Positions 6,578-16,392 of a stretch of DNA of 34,086 nt are shown one piece after another. Position numbers and translations under genes: made by a program. The notes beneath the pieces are model-generated. The model saw only the letters and a program-made list of their open reading frames with translations, was not told the origin of the DNA and ran no database searches. The first letter of the stretch is position 1; the number at the start of each line of letters is the position of its first letter. The DNA comes from a bacterium (lineage in GTDB: Bacteria; Fidelibacterota; UBA8477; JABMPR01): assembly GCA_013202895.1 (NCBI GenBank), contig JABMPR010000135.1:1-34086 (forward strand), in the 5' to 3' direction.

Positions 6578-8128
6578 ATGAGACCATTCCTCTCCGTCGC
6601 AGCCAATCGGGCTGTGGATGATTATGCCATCAATCACTGTGGCATACCAGGTGAAATTCTGATGAAAAATGCCGGGACTGCGGTTGTCAGTCAGATGGAT
6701 GCCAATGGTTATCTCCAGAATTCGCCCGAGGTGTTGATTATCACGGGAAAAGGTAACAACGGTGGTGATGGTTATGTCATCGCAGCAGAACTTATCCAAA
6801 GAGCCTTTAAGGTCTCATTGATTATGGTAGCCGAAGAAAAAAGCATTCAAGGGGATGCCCTGCGCCACTTTCAACGCTTAAGTGATCTTGATTTACATAT
6901 TAGTGAATGGAAGAATACCCTGGAGCAACAGCAAAGGATCCAGGCGGTAGACATCATCGTCGATGCTTTGTTTGGGACCGGTATCAGCGGAGAAATAAGA
7001 GAACCTTATACAGAGATCATTAACAATTGCAATCGCAGCCAAGCACATATCATTGCTGTCGATGTTCCCTCAGGTGTTAGTGGAAATAGGGGTGATGTCT
7101 TGGATCCATGTATAAAAGCTGATCTTACAGTGAGTATGGGTTATGGCAAACTGGGTTGTCTTTTTGAACCTGCTCGAAGTCATTGCGGGAAAGTAGTTAC
7201 GGTTGAAATTGGTTTCCCAGATGATTCATTAGAACATATCGATGAACCGGTACTTTCTGAGGTAACTGCTGAGGATTTCCCCTCATCTGCATTCACACGA
7301 TTAGCAGATGCACATAAATACTCATCTGGAAAGATTTTTATAATTGCCGGTTCTCCAGGATTTACCGGCGCGGCGATCCTGGCATCCACTGCCGCCCTGC
7401 GGTCCGGAGCTGGTTTAGTAAAATTGGCGCTTCCCGAGTCCCTGGGACACATTGGTGAAAATGAATCTTTGGAAACGATCATAGAGTATTTGCCTGAAAC
7501 ACAGGAGCAAAGTTTTTCACTCTCTGGCTATTCAGCCTTAAAAACAAGTTGCGATTGGGCTGATTCCGTTGTCATAGGACCCGGGATTGGCAGGCATCCA
7601 GAAACCCAAAATCTGGTCAGAAAGTTGATCGCAAATATTGAACGGCCTCTGGTTATTGATGCTGATGCTCTATTTGCTTTGACAGGCAACTTAGATATTT
7701 TAACAAAAAGGAAATCTCCAAGCATATTAACACCCCATCTTGGTGAATTTAAGCGCTTACTTGAAATGGATAATGGATATGCTCCCAACTGGGAGGATGG
7801 ACTAAAATTTGCCCGTGAATATGGCGTTTATTTGCTCCTTAAGGGCGCTCCTTCAATTCTCGCTTCGCCAAATGGAAGTATCAGTGTCAACTCATCAGGC
7901 TACTCTGGAATGGCTACAGCAGGGAGTGGGGATGTTCTCAGCGGGCTTATCGCATCGCTGTGGGGGCAATGGAACAAGCTCCCGGAAGTATTTCAGTTAG
8001 CTATATTTATCCACGGAAAAGCTGCTGAGCTGAACCGCCCGGATAAAGGCGTATTGGGTCTTATAGCAAGTGATATTGTAAATTCATTGCCGCTAGCCTT
8101 AAAGGATTACGGTGGCTTACCGACTTAA
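6578..8128 (+). CDS. nnr: Bifunctional NAD(P)H-hydrate epimerase / ADP-dependent NAD(P)H-hydrate dehydratase
   Basis: This enzyme repairs hydrated NADH/NADPH. The N-terminal YjeF_N domain (about 1-215) epimerises the S/R hydrates, and the C-terminal carbohydrate-kinase-like domain (about 235-510) dehydrates the S form using ADP. Motifs seen are GKGNNGGDG near residue 57, DVPSGV near 165, and AHKYSSGKIFIIAGS opening the dehydratase domain. GPGIGRHPE, LTPHLGEF and ATAGSGDVLSG (nucleotide/metal loop with catalytic Asp) follow. I choose the ATG at 6578 (516 aa), with GGAG ten bases upstream. An upstream in-frame ATG at 6530 would overlap acpS and adds non-conserved sequence. Confidence 0.95.
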   Translation: MRPFLSVAANRAVDDYAINHCGIPGEILMKNAGTAVVSQMDANGYLQNSPEVLIITGKGNNGGDGYVIAAELIQRAFKVSLIMVAEEKSIQGDALRHFQRLSDLDLHISEWKNTLEQQQRIQAVDIIVDALFGTGISGEIREPYTEIINNCNRSQAHIIAVDVPSGVSGNRGDVLDPCIKADLTVSMGYGKLGCLFEPARSHCGKVVTVEIGFPDDSLEHIDEPVLSEVTAEDFPSSAFTRLADAHKYSSGKIFIIAGSPGFTGAAILASTAALRSGAGLVKLALPESLGHIGENESLETIIEYLPETQEQSFSLSGYSALKTSCDWADSVVIGPGIGRHPETQNLVRKLIANIERPLVIDADALFALTGNLDILTKRKSPSILTPHLGEFKRLLEMDNGYAPNWEDGLKFAREYGVYLLLKGAPSILASPNGSISVNSSGYSGMATAGSGDVLSGLIASLWGQWNKLPEVFQLAIFIHGKAAELNRPDKGVLGLIASDIVNSLPLALKDYGGLPT

Positions 8129-8507
8129 ATATTTTGCTCCCGCTGTGCTATATGTAGCATTCATTCTAACGCTTTCCAGTCTCAATCAACGCCTGGTAAC
8201 CAATCTGTCCTGGGGGTTAAAGGATGTTCTGCTGCATTTTATAGAATACCACTTTTATGGTGTTACCTTGATCTGGGCTTTTCTAAGAGAGAAACCTCGG
8301 ATAGAATTAAAGCAGTCATACAGATTGGCGGTAAGTATGGGAGCGCTGACAGGTATTTTGGATGAAACTTACCAATATTTTGTGCCAAGCCGCTTTTCAT
8401 CAGTTGAAGATGTAGTTGCAGATGTATTTGGTGTTATCCTCTCATTAATTACTTTCTCCCTCCTAATGAAAATACCTAAATTGGAACAATTCAGAATAAA
8501 TGCTTAA
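8112..8507 (+). CDS. VanZ-like family membrane protein
   Basis: The 131-residue protein has about four membrane segments (approx. 7-24, 42-59, 75-91, 104-122). VanZ-family signatures are DVLLHFIEYHFYG near residue 38 and DETYQYFVPSRFSSVEDVVADVFG near residue 84, corresponding to the usual DE-x-x-Q-x-F-x-x-x-R...D-x-x-x-(N/D)-x-x-G. VanZ itself gives low-level teicoplanin resistance, but most such proteins are uncharacterised envelope proteins. The GTG start overlaps the end of nnr by 17 bp, and its own end overlaps recN by 8 bp, so it is translationally coupled on both sides. Confidence 0.8.
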   Translation: MAYRLKYFAPAVLYVAFILTLSSLNQRLVTNLSWGLKDVLLHFIEYHFYGVTLIWAFLREKPRIELKQSYRLAVSMGALTGILDETYQYFVPSRFSSVEDVVADVFGVILSLITFSLLMKIPKLEQFRINA

Positions 8508-10191
8508 AACACTGCATATTGAGAACTTCGCTATTGTGGATGAAGCTGATGTGAGTTTTGACAGAGGCTTGAATGTCATAACTGGTGAAACCGGTGTGGG
8601 AAAATCACTCCTCGTTGATGCACTAAGCATTGCTCTCGGCGAACGTGCCTTCAAAGATTTTATACGCGATGGGTTCCCCAATGCCGTGGTCAATGCTGTT
8701 TTTGAGGTAGATATTTCTGATTTAGCCAAACTCAAAGAGGCAGGTATAGAATCAACAATTATTACCATCAAACGTGAGATTAGACTTCAAGGTAGCTCAA
8801 AGGTCTGGATCAATGGTCAGACCAGAACAGTTCAAGAACTCAAAGCCCTGGGCGATCTACTTGTTGATCTGCATGGCCAGCATGAGCATCAATACCTCTT
8901 AAATGAAGAACACCATATTGATTTCCTGGACCAGTTTGCTGAAACAAGTGCACTCAAGCAGGATGTTGCTGCAAAACATCGAACCCTGGTCTCACTTATC
9001 CATGACTTAAAAGAACGAGAACGGGATGAATCCAGTAGAAATGAGCAGTTCCAACTCTACACTTTTCAACTGCAGGAGTTAAATGAAATTAATCCTTTGC
9101 CAAATGAATTGGATGACTTGGAAAAAGAACGACGGGTTCTGGAAAATGCTTTGACCATAAGCAGCCAGGCTTTGGCTTTGCTCCATGAGGCAAATGATGT
9201 AGATGGTTCAGCCATTCAACGCCTGAATAAAATCATCGGCCAATTAGAAGATTTAAGCAGCTATTCAGAAACAGCAGCTGCCTTTTTACCCGAAGCCATG
9301 GGGGCTCGCGTCTCACTCCAGAGTATCTCAGATTTTGCTTCCGATTATGAAAAGCAGGTCCGCTCGGATCCCCAGCGCCTTAGCCACGTAGAATCCAGAC
9401 TTAAAACCCTAAATCGCTTGTGCCAGAAATACAATCACAGCTATCCCGAGCTGCTGACGTATTGGGTGGAAATTCAAAGTCGAATTGCCAAACAGGATGA
9501 TCCTGATTGGAGTCGAGAAGAGCTTGTGCGTTCAATAGAATCCACTACCAGGGATTTCTCCCAATCCTGTGAACAACTCAGCAAAAATCGAATGGAAGAA
9601 GCTGGTATCCTATCCAAAGCAGTGATTAATAAATTGAGTTACCTGGGGATACCCCAGGCGCGATTTAAGATAGAGGTAGAACAAGAAGAGCAGGAAAATG
9701 GGCTAGTAAAATTAGCGGGGAAACAGATTCGGGCTGACGAGACTGGAATGGATAAGGTGACCTTCTGGATGCAGGCGAATCCAGGAGAACCATTGCGTCC
9801 GTTAGTCAGGATTGCATCTGGAGGCGAAATCAGCAGAATCATGCTGGCAATCAAATCATCCATGTCCGGGAAAGATGGAATCGGAACGGTAATTTTTGAT
9901 GAAATAGATATTGGCATTTCTGGTCGTATCGCGCGTGTTGTTGGAACTGAGCTTAAAGCACTAGGACGTCATCATCAACTCATTAGCATCACTCATTTAC
10001 CACAAATCGCCAGCCTTGCGGATAGCCATTTCCGAGTTGAAAAGCATTATGTAAATGATCGTACCGTTACACGAGTTAAGCGCCTCAACGAAGAGGAAAG
10101 AATAATGGAAATTGCCACCCTCATCAGCGATGGGGCTCCAGGCAATGCGACGAGAGAAGCAGCTAAAGAATTATTAAAACAAGAGGATTGA
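8500..10191 (+). CDS. recN: DNA repair protein RecN (SMC-like ATPase)
   Basis: RecN acts in recombinational repair of double-strand breaks. The 563-residue length is typical. Its N terminus LKTLHIENFAIVDE is near-universal in RecN. Walker A is GETGVGKS at residues 29-36 (usually GETGAGKS). Central coiled-coil segments span about 150-370 (a LDDLEKERRVLENAL stretch). The C-terminal ABC part has IASGGEISRIMLAIK (signature), VIFDEIDIGISGR (Walker B) and SITHLPQIAS (D/H-loop region). The ATG lies within the last codons of the VanZ-like gene. Confidence 0.97.
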   Translation: MLKTLHIENFAIVDEADVSFDRGLNVITGETGVGKSLLVDALSIALGERAFKDFIRDGFPNAVVNAVFEVDISDLAKLKEAGIESTIITIKREIRLQGSSKVWINGQTRTVQELKALGDLLVDLHGQHEHQYLLNEEHHIDFLDQFAETSALKQDVAAKHRTLVSLIHDLKERERDESSRNEQFQLYTFQLQELNEINPLPNELDDLEKERRVLENALTISSQALALLHEANDVDGSAIQRLNKIIGQLEDLSSYSETAAAFLPEAMGARVSLQSISDFASDYEKQVRSDPQRLSHVESRLKTLNRLCQKYNHSYPELLTYWVEIQSRIAKQDDPDWSREELVRSIESTTRDFSQSCEQLSKNRMEEAGILSKAVINKLSYLGIPQARFKIEVEQEEQENGLVKLAGKQIRADETGMDKVTFWMQANPGEPLRPLVRIASGGEISRIMLAIKSSMSGKDGIGTVIFDEIDIGISGRIARVVGTELKALGRHHQLISITHLPQIASLADSHFRVEKHYVNDRTVTRVKRLNEEERIMEIATLISDGAPGNATREAAKELLKQED

Positions 10192-10197
10192 TTCGAT

Positions 10198-10686
10198 ATG
10201 CAGATTAGGCTTATCATTATTTCAACAGCATTAATTCTGTTGATTTCTTGTACTTCAGAAAAACAAAAAATTGAACTAAGTGATCCTGGTTTTGGGGTTG
10301 TTGAAACCAGCATTGATGCCGGAAGCAAGGTGGTGAATCTCCCTGTGTTGATTAATACACAGGAAGAGATTAAAGGTATCCAGTTTACCATGACCTGGGA
10401 TGAGGAGGTCGCCAAAGTTGGAAAACCCCACCTCACAAAATTGAATTCCGGGTTTACAGTAAGCACGGGTGCGCCTGCCCGCGGTCAGATGAAGGTGTTG
10501 GTCTTTAGTATGGCCGGTGATGTCTTAAACACGCTTGAGCCTGAAATATTAAGCATTCCTATTACCATTATAGATCCTGCTGCAGCTGAATTTTCACTGA
10601 TCTTTGAAAATGCAATTTTTGCAGGCTCCAACGCCAAATCGTATGAAATCCCCGTAAGCCATGCTAACTTGAAAATCAACAGCTGA
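10198..10686 (+). CDS. Lipoprotein with a cohesin-like domain
   Basis: The 162-residue product has a lipoprotein signal: hydrophobic residues 5-17 and lipobox LISC with Cys18. Residues ~30-160 look like one cohesin/CBM-type beta-sandwich: [20 protein letters not shown] and WDEEVAKVG match the cohesin opening (x-V-P-V-x-I-x-x...I-x-G-x-Q-F-x-L-x-Y/W-D-x). The hydrophobic repeat ([18 protein letters not shown]) matches its later strands. Cohesins bind dockerins; outside cellulosomes such domains are cell-surface modules of unknown partner. It sits 6 bp after recN and 5 bp before ltaE. Confidence 0.65.
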   Translation: MQIRLIIISTALILLISCTSEKQKIELSDPGFGVVETSIDAGSKVVNLPVLINTQEEIKGIQFTMTWDEEVAKVGKPHLTKLNSGFTVSTGAPARGQMKVLVFSMAGDVLNTLEPEILSIPITIIDPAAAEFSLIFENAIFAGSNAKSYEIPVSHANLKINS

Positions 10687-10691
10687 TAAAC

Positions 10692-11711
10692 ATGATTGAT
10701 TTGCGCTCAGATACTGTAACTCGTCCAGTCCCGGGAATGCGCCGAGCTATGTATACAGCAGAAGTGGGCGATGATGTATACGGGGAAGATTTTCTGGTAA
10801 ACGAACTCCAGGAAAAAGTAGCCGGTTTGTTGGGTATGGAAGCTGGATTATTTGTCCCTTCTGGCACGATGAGCAATCAATTAGCCATTAGAAGCCATAC
10901 ACAACCCGGTGATGAACTTATCTGCGATTACAATTCTCATATCTTTAACTATGAGGGTGGAGCACCTGCCCTGCTTAGCGGTGTTCAACTCCATCCGCTG
11001 GACAGTGAACACGGGATTCTGAATCTGGAACAGATCAGCGCTGCACTGAGACCAAAAGACCATCACTTTGCTCAAACCAGTCTCATTGCTCTGGAAAACA
11101 CCCATAACCGTGCCGGTGGAGTGGTTTTTCCACTGCCCGTTATAGAAGAAATCTCAACTTTTGCTCATGAGCACAATATTCTCATGCATCTTGATGGGGC
11201 CAGATTGATGCATGCAGTGATAGCCAGCGGATTGGACCCGGCAGCCTATGGGGAGCAATTTGACTCAGTGAGTCTTTGCTTTTCCAAAGCTCTTGGTGCA
11301 CCAATTGGCTCAGTTCTGTCAGGGAGCACTACTTTTATTGATAAGGCACACCGATTTAGAAAAATCTTTGGTGGGGGCATGCGCCAGGTGGGTATTCTTG
11401 CAGCGGCATGTTTATATGCCCTGGAAAATCATGTGGAACGCCTGGCTGAAGACCACTATAGAGCAAAACAACTTGCCCTGACATGTCAGGCGCTGGGTGT
11501 TTTAGAACACGATCTGGCCTGGACCCAAACCAATATGGTAATCCTTGCTTTCCCAGACGGAGATGCAGCCAGATGGGAGTCCGAATTAAAAAAAGCCGGT
11601 TTGTTGGTTTCAGCTGTGAATGATCAGAGAATTCGGATGGTGACACATCTTGATTTTGATGATGATCAACTCAGGAACGCGAAAGAAATTTTGAAAAAAA
11701 CTATAGGCTAA
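10692..11711 (+). CDS. ltaE: Low-specificity L-threonine aldolase (PLP enzyme)
   Basis: This enzyme cleaves L-threonine/allo-threonine to glycine and acetaldehyde using pyridoxal phosphate. The 339-residue length fits. Motifs are [11 protein letters not shown] at the N terminus, VGDDVYGED at 25-33, [11 protein letters not shown] near 55-65, ALENTHN near 133, LHLDGAR-like HLDGARL with D168 and R171, and the PLP lysine K199 in [13 protein letters not shown]. It overlaps nothing but is packed 5 bp after the lipoprotein gene and 2 bp before trkA. Confidence 0.93.
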   Translation: MIDLRSDTVTRPVPGMRRAMYTAEVGDDVYGEDFLVNELQEKVAGLLGMEAGLFVPSGTMSNQLAIRSHTQPGDELICDYNSHIFNYEGGAPALLSGVQLHPLDSEHGILNLEQISAALRPKDHHFAQTSLIALENTHNRAGGVVFPLPVIEEISTFAHEHNILMHLDGARLMHAVIASGLDPAAYGEQFDSVSLCFSKALGAPIGSVLSGSTTFIDKAHRFRKIFGGGMRQVGILAAACLYALENHVERLAEDHYRAKQLALTCQALGVLEHDLAWTQTNMVILAFPDGDAARWESELKKAGLLVSAVNDQRIRMVTHLDFDDDQLRNAKEILKKTIG

Positions 11712-11713
11712 GC

Positions 11714-13066
11714 ATGAAGAAAAAAATCGTCATTGTGGGTGCAGGTAGCGTTGGATTTTATCTTGCGAAAACGCTGGCCGCTCTGGGAAATGATATCAGT
11801 ATCATCGATAATGATCCAGAGAAAGTCCTCAGGGCAAAACAGGAATTAGATGCGCTGGCAATTGAAGGAAATGGTGCTCAATCCAGTATCCTCGAGGAGG
11901 CTCAGGTCGAGTCCGCAGATCTATTCCTGGCAGTGACTCGTATAGATGAGATCAATATTGTTGCCTCAATGAAAGCATATAAAATGAATCCACAAGCTAA
12001 GATCCTGACGCGGGTGCGAAGTGGAGATTATCAGGAAAAAAATGCCCTTCTGGATCTGAAAGAATTGGGAATCGAAATGGTAATCAATCCGGAAGAGATT
12101 GCCGCCCGAGAAATCCAGCATCTGGTCCAGCATGCCACAGCTCAGGAAATCATGACCTATAGTCAGGACCGAGTATATATGGTTGCACTGACCCCAACCG
12201 ATACATGTGATATCATGCATAAATCACTGAGGGAATTGGGTAAACAATATGATGAACTTCCTTTTAGGACGGTTGCTATTGATCGGGAGGGAACGACAAT
12301 CATTCCCGGTGGAAACCATGTATTTCAACCCGGTGATAAAATTTTTGTGGTATGTTTAAAGGATGAGCTAAAAGAAATGTATCGTCTGTGTGGTTTCAGA
12401 CAAAAAAAAATGATTAAATCTGTGATGATTATGGGAGCTGGAAAATTAGGAAGGCTTGTGGCTGGCAAATTAAAAAATCAATTTAGTGTCCGTCTGGTTG
12501 ATCATCGTAAGGAAAAGCTCCTAAAAGCAGCCAAAGAACTTCCGGATGTGCTCATGCTACATGCAGATGGTCTGGACATCGATTTCCTTGAAAGCGAAGG
12601 GATAGGGGACTTTGGTGCATTGATTACCCTGACCGATGATGAAACCACCAATCTTTTTGCCGGTCTGATTGCCAAGAAAAAAGGAGTCCAAAAAGTTATC
12701 GTTCATATCAATTCACCAGACTATCTCCCACTGGTCAAGGGTCTGGGTATCAACTCTGTAGTAAGCAAAAATCTGTCAACAGTGGATGCTTTTATGCGCT
12801 ATGTAGTCAAGGGACGGGTCCATTCGGTGATGATGTTGGAAGGTATTGATACAGAGGTGATTGAATTGTCTCCGTCGCCCAATAGCAAGATTATCGGAAA
12901 ACCGCTGGCTGAGATCGATTTTCCCCCGGATGCAGTTGTTGGAGGTGTGATCCATCCAAATGGTGAGGAGATCGCAACTGGGAAGAGCATCATCAATTTA
13001 GGTGATCGCGCCATAGTTTTTGCCAGAGCATCCAGAGTGAGCGATGTTGAAGCACTATTCAACTAA
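11714..13066 (+). CDS. trkA: Trk system potassium uptake protein TrkA (NAD-binding regulatory subunit)
   Basis: This cytoplasmic gating subunit of the TrkH potassium channel is 450 residues long. It has two RCK units. The first has Rossmann motif GAGSVGFYLA (9-18) with IDNDPEK. The second begins near residue 235 with GAGKLGRLVAGKL. Each is followed by a TrkA-C domain, the last ending around IGKPLAEIDFPPDAVVG. The ATG follows ltaE by 2 bp, and the 3' end overlaps trkH by 23 bp, indicating tightly coupled expression of the two subunits. Confidence 0.95.
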   Translation: MKKKIVIVGAGSVGFYLAKTLAALGNDISIIDNDPEKVLRAKQELDALAIEGNGAQSSILEEAQVESADLFLAVTRIDEINIVASMKAYKMNPQAKILTRVRSGDYQEKNALLDLKELGIEMVINPEEIAAREIQHLVQHATAQEIMTYSQDRVYMVALTPTDTCDIMHKSLRELGKQYDELPFRTVAIDREGTTIIPGGNHVFQPGDKIFVVCLKDELKEMYRLCGFRQKKMIKSVMIMGAGKLGRLVAGKLKNQFSVRLVDHRKEKLLKAAKELPDVLMLHADGLDIDFLESEGIGDFGALITLTDDETTNLFAGLIAKKKGVQKVIVHINSPDYLPLVKGLGINSVVSKNLSTVDAFMRYVVKGRVHSVMMLEGIDTEVIELSPSPNSKIIGKPLAEIDFPPDAVVGGVIHPNGEEIATGKSIINLGDRAIVFARASRVSDVEALFN

Positions 13067-14537
13067 GCGTTTTAGTCTCCTGCCAACCCTAAATGTTTTG
13101 GCAGCGCTTACCCTGTTCATTGGGCTATCAATGGGCTTTTCGCTCTTAGTATCCCTGGCTTATGGGGATGGTGACGCGAAAGCATTGTTTGAATCCATGA
13201 TCATCACCCTGTCAATAGGTGGGATAAGCTATATTTTAACCAGGCATCCCCACGTGTTCACTCCACACCAGGTTTTCCTCAGTGTCAGTCTGAGTTGGGT
13301 GTCTGCATCCATCTTTGGCGCGCTGCCCATGTACCTGGCTACTGATATTTCCTATACTGACTGTTTCTTTGAAGCCATGTCCGGGTTTACAACGACTGGT
13401 GCCTCCATGCTTACTGATATAGAAAGTTTACCCCATGGTGTACTCTTTTGGAGAAGTTTTACCCATTGGTTGGGGGGAATGGGCATTATCGTTTTCACCG
13501 TAACCGTCACGCCCCTGGCGGGAAGAAGCGGCTCCCTCCTTTTTTCTGCAGAAGCACCAGGTCCTGTCAGTGATAAAATTACACCTCGTATCTCAGAAAC
13601 AGCCAAATTGTTGTATTATGTTTATGGAATCATTTCACTCGCTGAATTCATTTTATTGTGGGCGGGACCCATGGACTGGTTCGATTCAGCCTGCCATACG
13701 TTCGGGACCATGGCAACTGGAGGATTCTCAACTAAAAACGCATCAGTGGCACATTTTCAAAGTGCTTATGTTGACTGGGTTATCATCATATTCATGGTAC
13801 TGGCAGGGACCAATTTCTCCCTCCACTATTTTGGACTCCATGGTAAATTTATCAAATATTTAAAGAGCCGGGAGTGGCAATTCTGGATGGGTATTATGGG
13901 CATGGCTCTGTTATTGATGGCATTTGATTTATATCAATCCCCATTTTACGAGAGTAATACTGCCAGTGTCCAGGCACTCAAAGCTGAACCACTGCGGCAA
14001 ATCGTCTTCCAGGTCGTATCAATAATTACAACCACTGGTTTTGCCACTGCAGATTTTGAACAGTGGTCTTATTATGCCCAATACCTGTTGTTTGGTCTCA
14101 TGTTTGTAGGGGGTATGGCTGGCTCAACAGGTGGTGGAATCAAAGCCATACGAATTCTCCTGTTCACTAAGATGGCTATTACCGAGTTGCGCCGTATGAT
14201 CCACCCCAGAGCTTATCTTCCAATCAAGCTTCGGAATCAATTTGTAGATGATGATGCTATTCGTAATACGACCACCTTTTTACTGTTCTTTATGGTCATC
14301 TTTGTCGGATTTGGGTTTTTCCTCACCGCTTTTGGCCATGATCTCGTAACCAGTGCCACTGCTTCAGTTTCGATGCTCTGTAATATCGGTCCCGGACTGG
14401 GTGACGTGGGTCCTACCGATAATTACTCCTTTTTCAGCGATATTGAAAAGTGGTGTATGGCATTTGTCATGATGCTGGGTCGCCTGGAAGTCTTGACTGT
14501 CGTAGTCTTATTTAATCGTCATTTTTGGAGGTCTTGA
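13044..14537 (+). CDS. trkH: Trk-type potassium channel subunit TrkH
   Basis: This inner-membrane K+ translocating subunit has 497 residues and about ten or more membrane segments. The four pseudo-repeated selectivity-filter regions are recognisable: FTTTGASM near 113, TFGTMATGGFSTKN near 221, ITTTGFATADF near 330, and NIGPGLGDVGP near 450. GGMAGSTGGGIKAIRI near 355 is a TrkH hallmark. The start at 13044 lies within trkA, and the TGA stop shares one base with the ATG of the following crotonase gene. Confidence 0.95.
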   Translation: MLKHYSTKRFSLLPTLNVLAALTLFIGLSMGFSLLVSLAYGDGDAKALFESMIITLSIGGISYILTRHPHVFTPHQVFLSVSLSWVSASIFGALPMYLATDISYTDCFFEAMSGFTTTGASMLTDIESLPHGVLFWRSFTHWLGGMGIIVFTVTVTPLAGRSGSLLFSAEAPGPVSDKITPRISETAKLLYYVYGIISLAEFILLWAGPMDWFDSACHTFGTMATGGFSTKNASVAHFQSAYVDWVIIIFMVLAGTNFSLHYFGLHGKFIKYLKSREWQFWMGIMGMALLLMAFDLYQSPFYESNTASVQALKAEPLRQIVFQVVSIITTTGFATADFEQWSYYAQYLLFGLMFVGGMAGSTGGGIKAIRILLFTKMAITELRRMIHPRAYLPIKLRNQFVDDDAIRNTTTFLLFFMVIFVGFGFFLTAFGHDLVTSATASVSMLCNIGPGLGDVGPTDNYSFFSDIEKWCMAFVMMLGRLEVLTVVVLFNRHFWRS

Positions 14538-15313
14538 TGGATTTTGTCAATGTTGAGTTTAATGAGGGAATCGCGTGCATTACTATTGATAACCAGAAAA
14601 AATTAAATGCCCTGAACGCTCAAATCCTGGACGAATTAGAAAGCATATTTTTGGATATGGCAAAGAAGACCGATATCCGTGCAGTTATGATAACGGGGGC
14701 TGGTGAAAAGTCCTTTGCTGCCGGGGCTGATATTAGTCAATTCCCCTCATTAACACCTGAGGAAGCTTTTGCCTTTGCAAAACGTGGACAAGCTGTCTTT
14801 TCACTTATAGAATCAAGTCCAAAACCTGTGATAGCTGCGGTAAATGGTTTTGCTCTGGGCGGTGGGTGTGAACTTGCACTTGCCTGTCATCTCAGGTATG
14901 CGTCCGAAAATGCCATGTTTGGACAACCCGAGGTAAAACTTGGGGTTATTGCTGGATATGGTGGTACCCAGCGCCTCCCACGGCTCATAGGGAGCGGTCG
15001 GGCGCTGGATCTGTTATTATCAGGTCGAATGGTCACAGCAACCGAAGCGAAGCAAATGGGATTAGTAAATGATGTCTTCAGTCCATCCGAGCTACTGCCA
15101 AAAATTGAGGAGATAATCCAGGTCATTCTGGCTCAGGGATCTCAGGCCCAGGCATTTACCTTAAAAGCTGTTTACGAAGGAGCCGGCCGTCCTATTGCAC
15201 AGGGCTTGGAAGTTGAAGCCGCCGCATTTCGTGATGCCTTTAAAACCGAGGATAGAGTTGAAGGTGCTACAGCATTTTTAGAACACAGAGCCCCTGAATT
15301 CAAGAATCGCTAA
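14537..15313 (+). CDS. Enoyl-CoA hydratase/isomerase family protein (crotonase)
   Basis: This probably hydrates short-chain trans-2-enoyl-CoA in fatty or amino acid oxidation or a butyrate-type pathway. The 258-residue length is typical. Motifs are the oxyanion-hole segment SFAAGADISQF (59-69), VNGFALGGGCELALAC with E112, and FGQPEVKLGVIAGYGGTQRLPR with E132; both catalytic glutamates are present. The start I chose is the ATG at 14537, overlapping the trkH stop (TGATG) with GGAGG five bases upstream; an ATG at 14525 is possible but has no such site. Exact substrate cannot be fixed. Confidence 0.9.
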   Translation: MDFVNVEFNEGIACITIDNQKKLNALNAQILDELESIFLDMAKKTDIRAVMITGAGEKSFAAGADISQFPSLTPEEAFAFAKRGQAVFSLIESSPKPVIAAVNGFALGGGCELALACHLRYASENAMFGQPEVKLGVIAGYGGTQRLPRLIGSGRALDLLLSGRMVTATEAKQMGLVNDVFSPSELLPKIEEIIQVILAQGSQAQAFTLKAVYEGAGRPIAQGLEVEAAAFRDAFKTEDRVEGATAFLEHRAPEFKNR

Positions 15314-15332
15314 AGCAGAGCATTCCCTCACA

Positions 15333-16391
15333 TTGAGCCCAAATAAACGCAAATTTTGTTTATATGCCCAGGATCGCTTGCATCCCCTGGGAAGTAAGAC
15401 TGCCAACGGTCTTATTCTTTTTCGGACCGATGAGATTCAGGTCATTGTAGATCGCAGCAAAGCAGGTCAAACCGCCCAGGATGTATTAGGTTATGGTGGG
15501 GCCATACCCATTGTGGCAAGCATGGATGAAGCGCTGAATTATCAACCTGATACACTGGTCGTTGGTATAGCACCAATCGGTGGCGCTGTCAATGTTGCCT
15601 GGTTCCCTGATTTAAGAATTGCCCTCCAAAAGGGTATAGAAGTATGGGCAGGACTTCACCAATCCCTAGCAGAGTTCGATGAAATGCAGGAATTTCGAGA
15701 GCTGATCTGGGATGTTCGCCGATCTCCGACTGACTTGAAAATAGCTAGGGGTCATTGGAGAGAACGTAAATCAAAAGTAATCCTTACCATCGGATCTGAT
15801 GCCAATGTGGGGAAGATGACAACTGCATTGACGCTGCAGGGACATCTAAAAGATCTTGGACTGGATTCTATCTTTCTGGGGACCGGTCAAACCGGGATCA
15901 TGATATCAGGGCGTGGTGTGGCGGTGGATGCCGTTATTTCCGATTTTGTCAACGGTGCTGTCGAAGCTGAAATAGACAAAGTGGATGGTCAAACACCCCT
16001 GATCATTGTTGAGGGTCAGGGCGCCATAACTCATATGGGCTATAGCGGTGTTACCCTGGGTCTGATCCATGGATGCATGCCAGATGCCCTCATCCTTGCT
16101 CACCAACCTGGTCGACTTGTTGATGATTACGATCATCCACTCCCAGATATTCAAACTTTGATCAATCTTCACGAAGCACTCATCAGACCTTTCAAGCATA
16201 CTAAGGTTTTAGGGATCAATCTATACCCTAAAGATCTTAGCGAAGAGCAGAGCCAAAGCGTGTGTCAAAATATATATGAAGAAGTTAGGCTTCCGGTTGA
16301 GGACATGGTCAAGGCTCCCAAAAGAATTATCGCCGAGAATGTAGCCCGAAGCTTGTTTCCAGAACATCCAATGCAAATTAATGGGGAGTAA
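15333..16391 (+). CDS. dgcN: DUF1611 family P-loop protein, DgcN-like (D-glutamate N-acetyltransferase)
   Basis: The 352-residue protein has an N-terminal Rossmann-like half (GSKTANGLILFR, AGQTAQDVLGYGGAIPIV) and a C-terminal P-loop half with IGSDANVGKMTTALTL near residue 152 and IIVEGQGAITH near 225. That is the DUF1611 (PF07755) layout. Members of this family paired with an enolase-superfamily gene have been described as DgcN, which acetylates D-glutamate ahead of racemisation by DgcA. The adjacent gene is such an enolase-superfamily protein, so the role is inferred from family and context. The TTG start has only a weak ribosome-binding site; it lies 19 bp after the crotonase stop. Confidence 0.8.
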   Translation: MSPNKRKFCLYAQDRLHPLGSKTANGLILFRTDEIQVIVDRSKAGQTAQDVLGYGGAIPIVASMDEALNYQPDTLVVGIAPIGGAVNVAWFPDLRIALQKGIEVWAGLHQSLAEFDEMQEFRELIWDVRRSPTDLKIARGHWRERKSKVILTIGSDANVGKMTTALTLQGHLKDLGLDSIFLGTGQTGIMISGRGVAVDAVISDFVNGAVEAEIDKVDGQTPLIIVEGQGAITHMGYSGVTLGLIHGCMPDALILAHQPGRLVDDYDHPLPDIQTLINLHEALIRPFKHTKVLGINLYPKDLSEEQSQSVCQNIYEEVRLPVEDMVKAPKRIIAENVARSLFPEHPMQINGE

Positions 16392-16392
16392 G

